The notes beneath the pieces are model-generated. The model ran no database searches, had not been told where the DNA came from, and saw nothing but the letters and a program-made list of their open reading frames with translations. This document shows positions 34,041 through 35,374 of a stretch of DNA of 35,374 bases, piece by piece. How positions within the stretch are numbered: position 1 is the stretch's first letter; each line of letters begins with the position of its first letter. The stretch is from the NCBI GenBank assembly GCA_030432615.1, contig JAUIGT010000002.1:1-35374 (forward strand), in the 5' to 3' direction. This DNA comes from Verrucomicrobiia bacterium. Lineage in GTDB: Bacteria; Verrucomicrobiota; Verrucomicrobiia; Verrucomicrobiales; DEV007. The position numbers and the translations under genes are program-made.

Positions 34041-35374
34041 TCAGCGGGAACCGGTGCTGGACTGGTCCAGGCTCTTGTTGTTGCGACGGTTGAAGAGATT
34101 CCACTGGAGCGCCTTGCGGCCTTCCTTGGAAAATCCGGAGCTGCCGAGCTGGGATTGGCTTTCCTCGAGCACCTCGATCTCGCGTTCGATATCCGCGGCG
34201 GCGGCTGCGGGAGCTGCCGTCTGGGCACTGCGCAGTTGGCGAACCTGTTGGGAAATCACCTCGTCGGCTTCGTGTGACTTCCCGGCGTCAGCCAGGGCGA
34301 TGGCGCGTTCGGTGACGGCGGCGTTGCGGTAGATCTCGGCCCGGGCGGTGATGTCGCGGACCTGCGACCGTGAGACGAGGTCGGCGTTGTCGATCGTTTT
34401 CACCGAGACCTCGCGGCTGACGCTGACTTCGCGGTTGTCGGCGTCGGCGTAGGTGAGCCGGGTCTGGACGACCGGACGGGCGGCGTCCCGGGCGCGATCG
34501 GGATCGATGCGGCAGGCGAGGTAGATTTCCCGGTTCTGTTCGGCGGCCAGGGTGCCGAAAACGATTCGGCCCTGGCGTTTCTCGAGGGCGTCGGGGCGAC
34601 CGAGGATTTCCAGCGGCTCGACGCCTTCGGGAAAGGTGATCTCCAGTTCGAGTCGGCGGGCGATGACGCTCTTCAGTTCGCCGAGTTCGTCTTCGAAGAC
34701 GCCGGGCAGCGCCTCCACGTCGGCGACGTAGTAGTAGTTGGCGTCGCTGGCTTCCGCGAGCGCGGTCATGAGATCCTCGTTGTAGTCGTCACCGAGACCG
34801 ATGGTGGTGACGGAGCGTCCCTGGCGGGCGAGTTGCTGGCCGAGGTGGGCGATGTCCCGGTTGGAGGACGGGCCAACATTGGCGATGCCGTCGGAGAGCA
34901 GGAGGACGCGATTGATGCGCTTCGCATCGAAGAACTCCGAGAGCTGTCGTCCCCCGGTTTCCACGCCGGCGTGGAGAGCGGTACTGCCCCCGGGTTCGAT
35001 GCGGCGAATCTGGCGACGGATGTCGTCGGTGTTCCCGCGGATGCGCCGGGGCGGCACGAGGACCTCGACCTCGGTATCGTAGATGACCAGGGAGAAGACA
35101 TCGTCGGGGCCGAGCCGATCGACGAGCATCTCGGCGGCCTGGCGGGCCTGCTCGAGTTTGGCGCCGCTCATGGAGCCGCTGCGGTCGAGGACCACCGCGA
35201 GGTTGAGCGGGGTTCGTTCGACGTCGGTGGCGAGGGCCCGGCCTTCGAGATCGATGCGAACGATGATTTCCTGGGGACCGGCACCGTGGTGCAGCAGGGG
35301 CCGGTCGGCCTTGACGGTGAGTTTCACCGCATCCGCATCCGCATCCGCGTCGGGCGGCGGCCCGGCGGAACAGG
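34041..35374 (-). CDS. VWA domain protein, probable lipoprotein, 5' end truncated by window end
   Basis: LNLAVVLDRSGSMSGAKLEQARQAAEMLVDRLGPDDVFSLVIYD MIDAS; LLSDGIANVG. Frame stays open upstream of track start 35327: ...C-S-A-G-P-P-P-D-A-D-A-D-A-D-A-V-K, consistent with a lipobox Cys and spacer. Confidence 0.88.
   Translation of the reverse strand, partial: CSAGPPPDADADADAVKLTVKADRPLLHHGAGPQEIIVRIDLEGRALATDVERTPLNLAVVLDRSGSMSGAKLEQARQAAEMLVDRLGPDDVFSLVIYDTEVEVLVPPRRIRGNTDDIRRQIRRIEPGGSTALHAGVETGGRQLSEFFDAKRINRVLLLSDGIANVGPSSNRDIAHLGQQLARQGRSVTTIGLGDDYNEDLMTALAEASDANYYYVADVEALPGVFEDELGELKSVIARRLELEITFPEGVEPLEILGRPDALEKRQGRIVFGTLAAEQNREIYLACRIDPDRARDAARPVVQTRLTYADADNREVSVSREVSVKTIDNADLVSRSQVRDITARAEIYRNAAVTERAIALADAGKSHEADEVISQQVRQLRSAQTAAPAAAAADIEREIEVLEESQSQLGSSGFSKEGRKALQWNLFNRRNNKSLDQSSTGSR

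Overview
High-GC (~65%) chromosomal window that looks like a Verrucomicrobia/PVC-type bacterium, judged from the protein families present: DUF1549/DUF1553, DUF1501, PVC-type heme-binding protein, sulfatase, Gfo/Idh/MocA, FG-GAP/ASPIC and orphan pseudopilins. About 24 CDSs cover nearly all of it. No rRNA, tRNA, CRISPR or intact transposon was recognised. From left to right: (i) a minus-strand cell-envelope/stress-like cassette (DUF3618/DUF883-like, holin-X/YqjE-like, apolipophorin-like small protein, cardiolipin synthase, 'VDVD'-repeat lipoprotein, Pmp3/UPF0057). Two exact GTTGCA-N3-TGCAAC palindromes lie about 150 bp upstream of two of its transcription-unit starts. (ii) A tight plus-strand operon in which a chorismatase (FkbO/Hyg5/XanB2)-like protein with an extra N-terminal RidA-like region is translationally coupled to DUF1549/DUF1553, DUF1501 and a pre-peptidase-like protein. 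(iii) A PVC cytochrome/dehydrogenase, an Nramp-like transporter lacking the canonical DPGN and MPH motifs, an oxidoreductase, a sulfatase and a pseudopilin. (iv) PPDK with a histone-H1-like Lys/Ala tail. (v) A TPR - acidic linker - TM - VWA chimera, an FG-GAP/ASPIC protein and a VWA lipoprotein / rhodanese / histidine kinase / response regulator cluster. Most of the very long ORFs in the track opposite these genes are antisense shadows caused by high GC. All family calls come from reading the sequence by eye; no database search was run.
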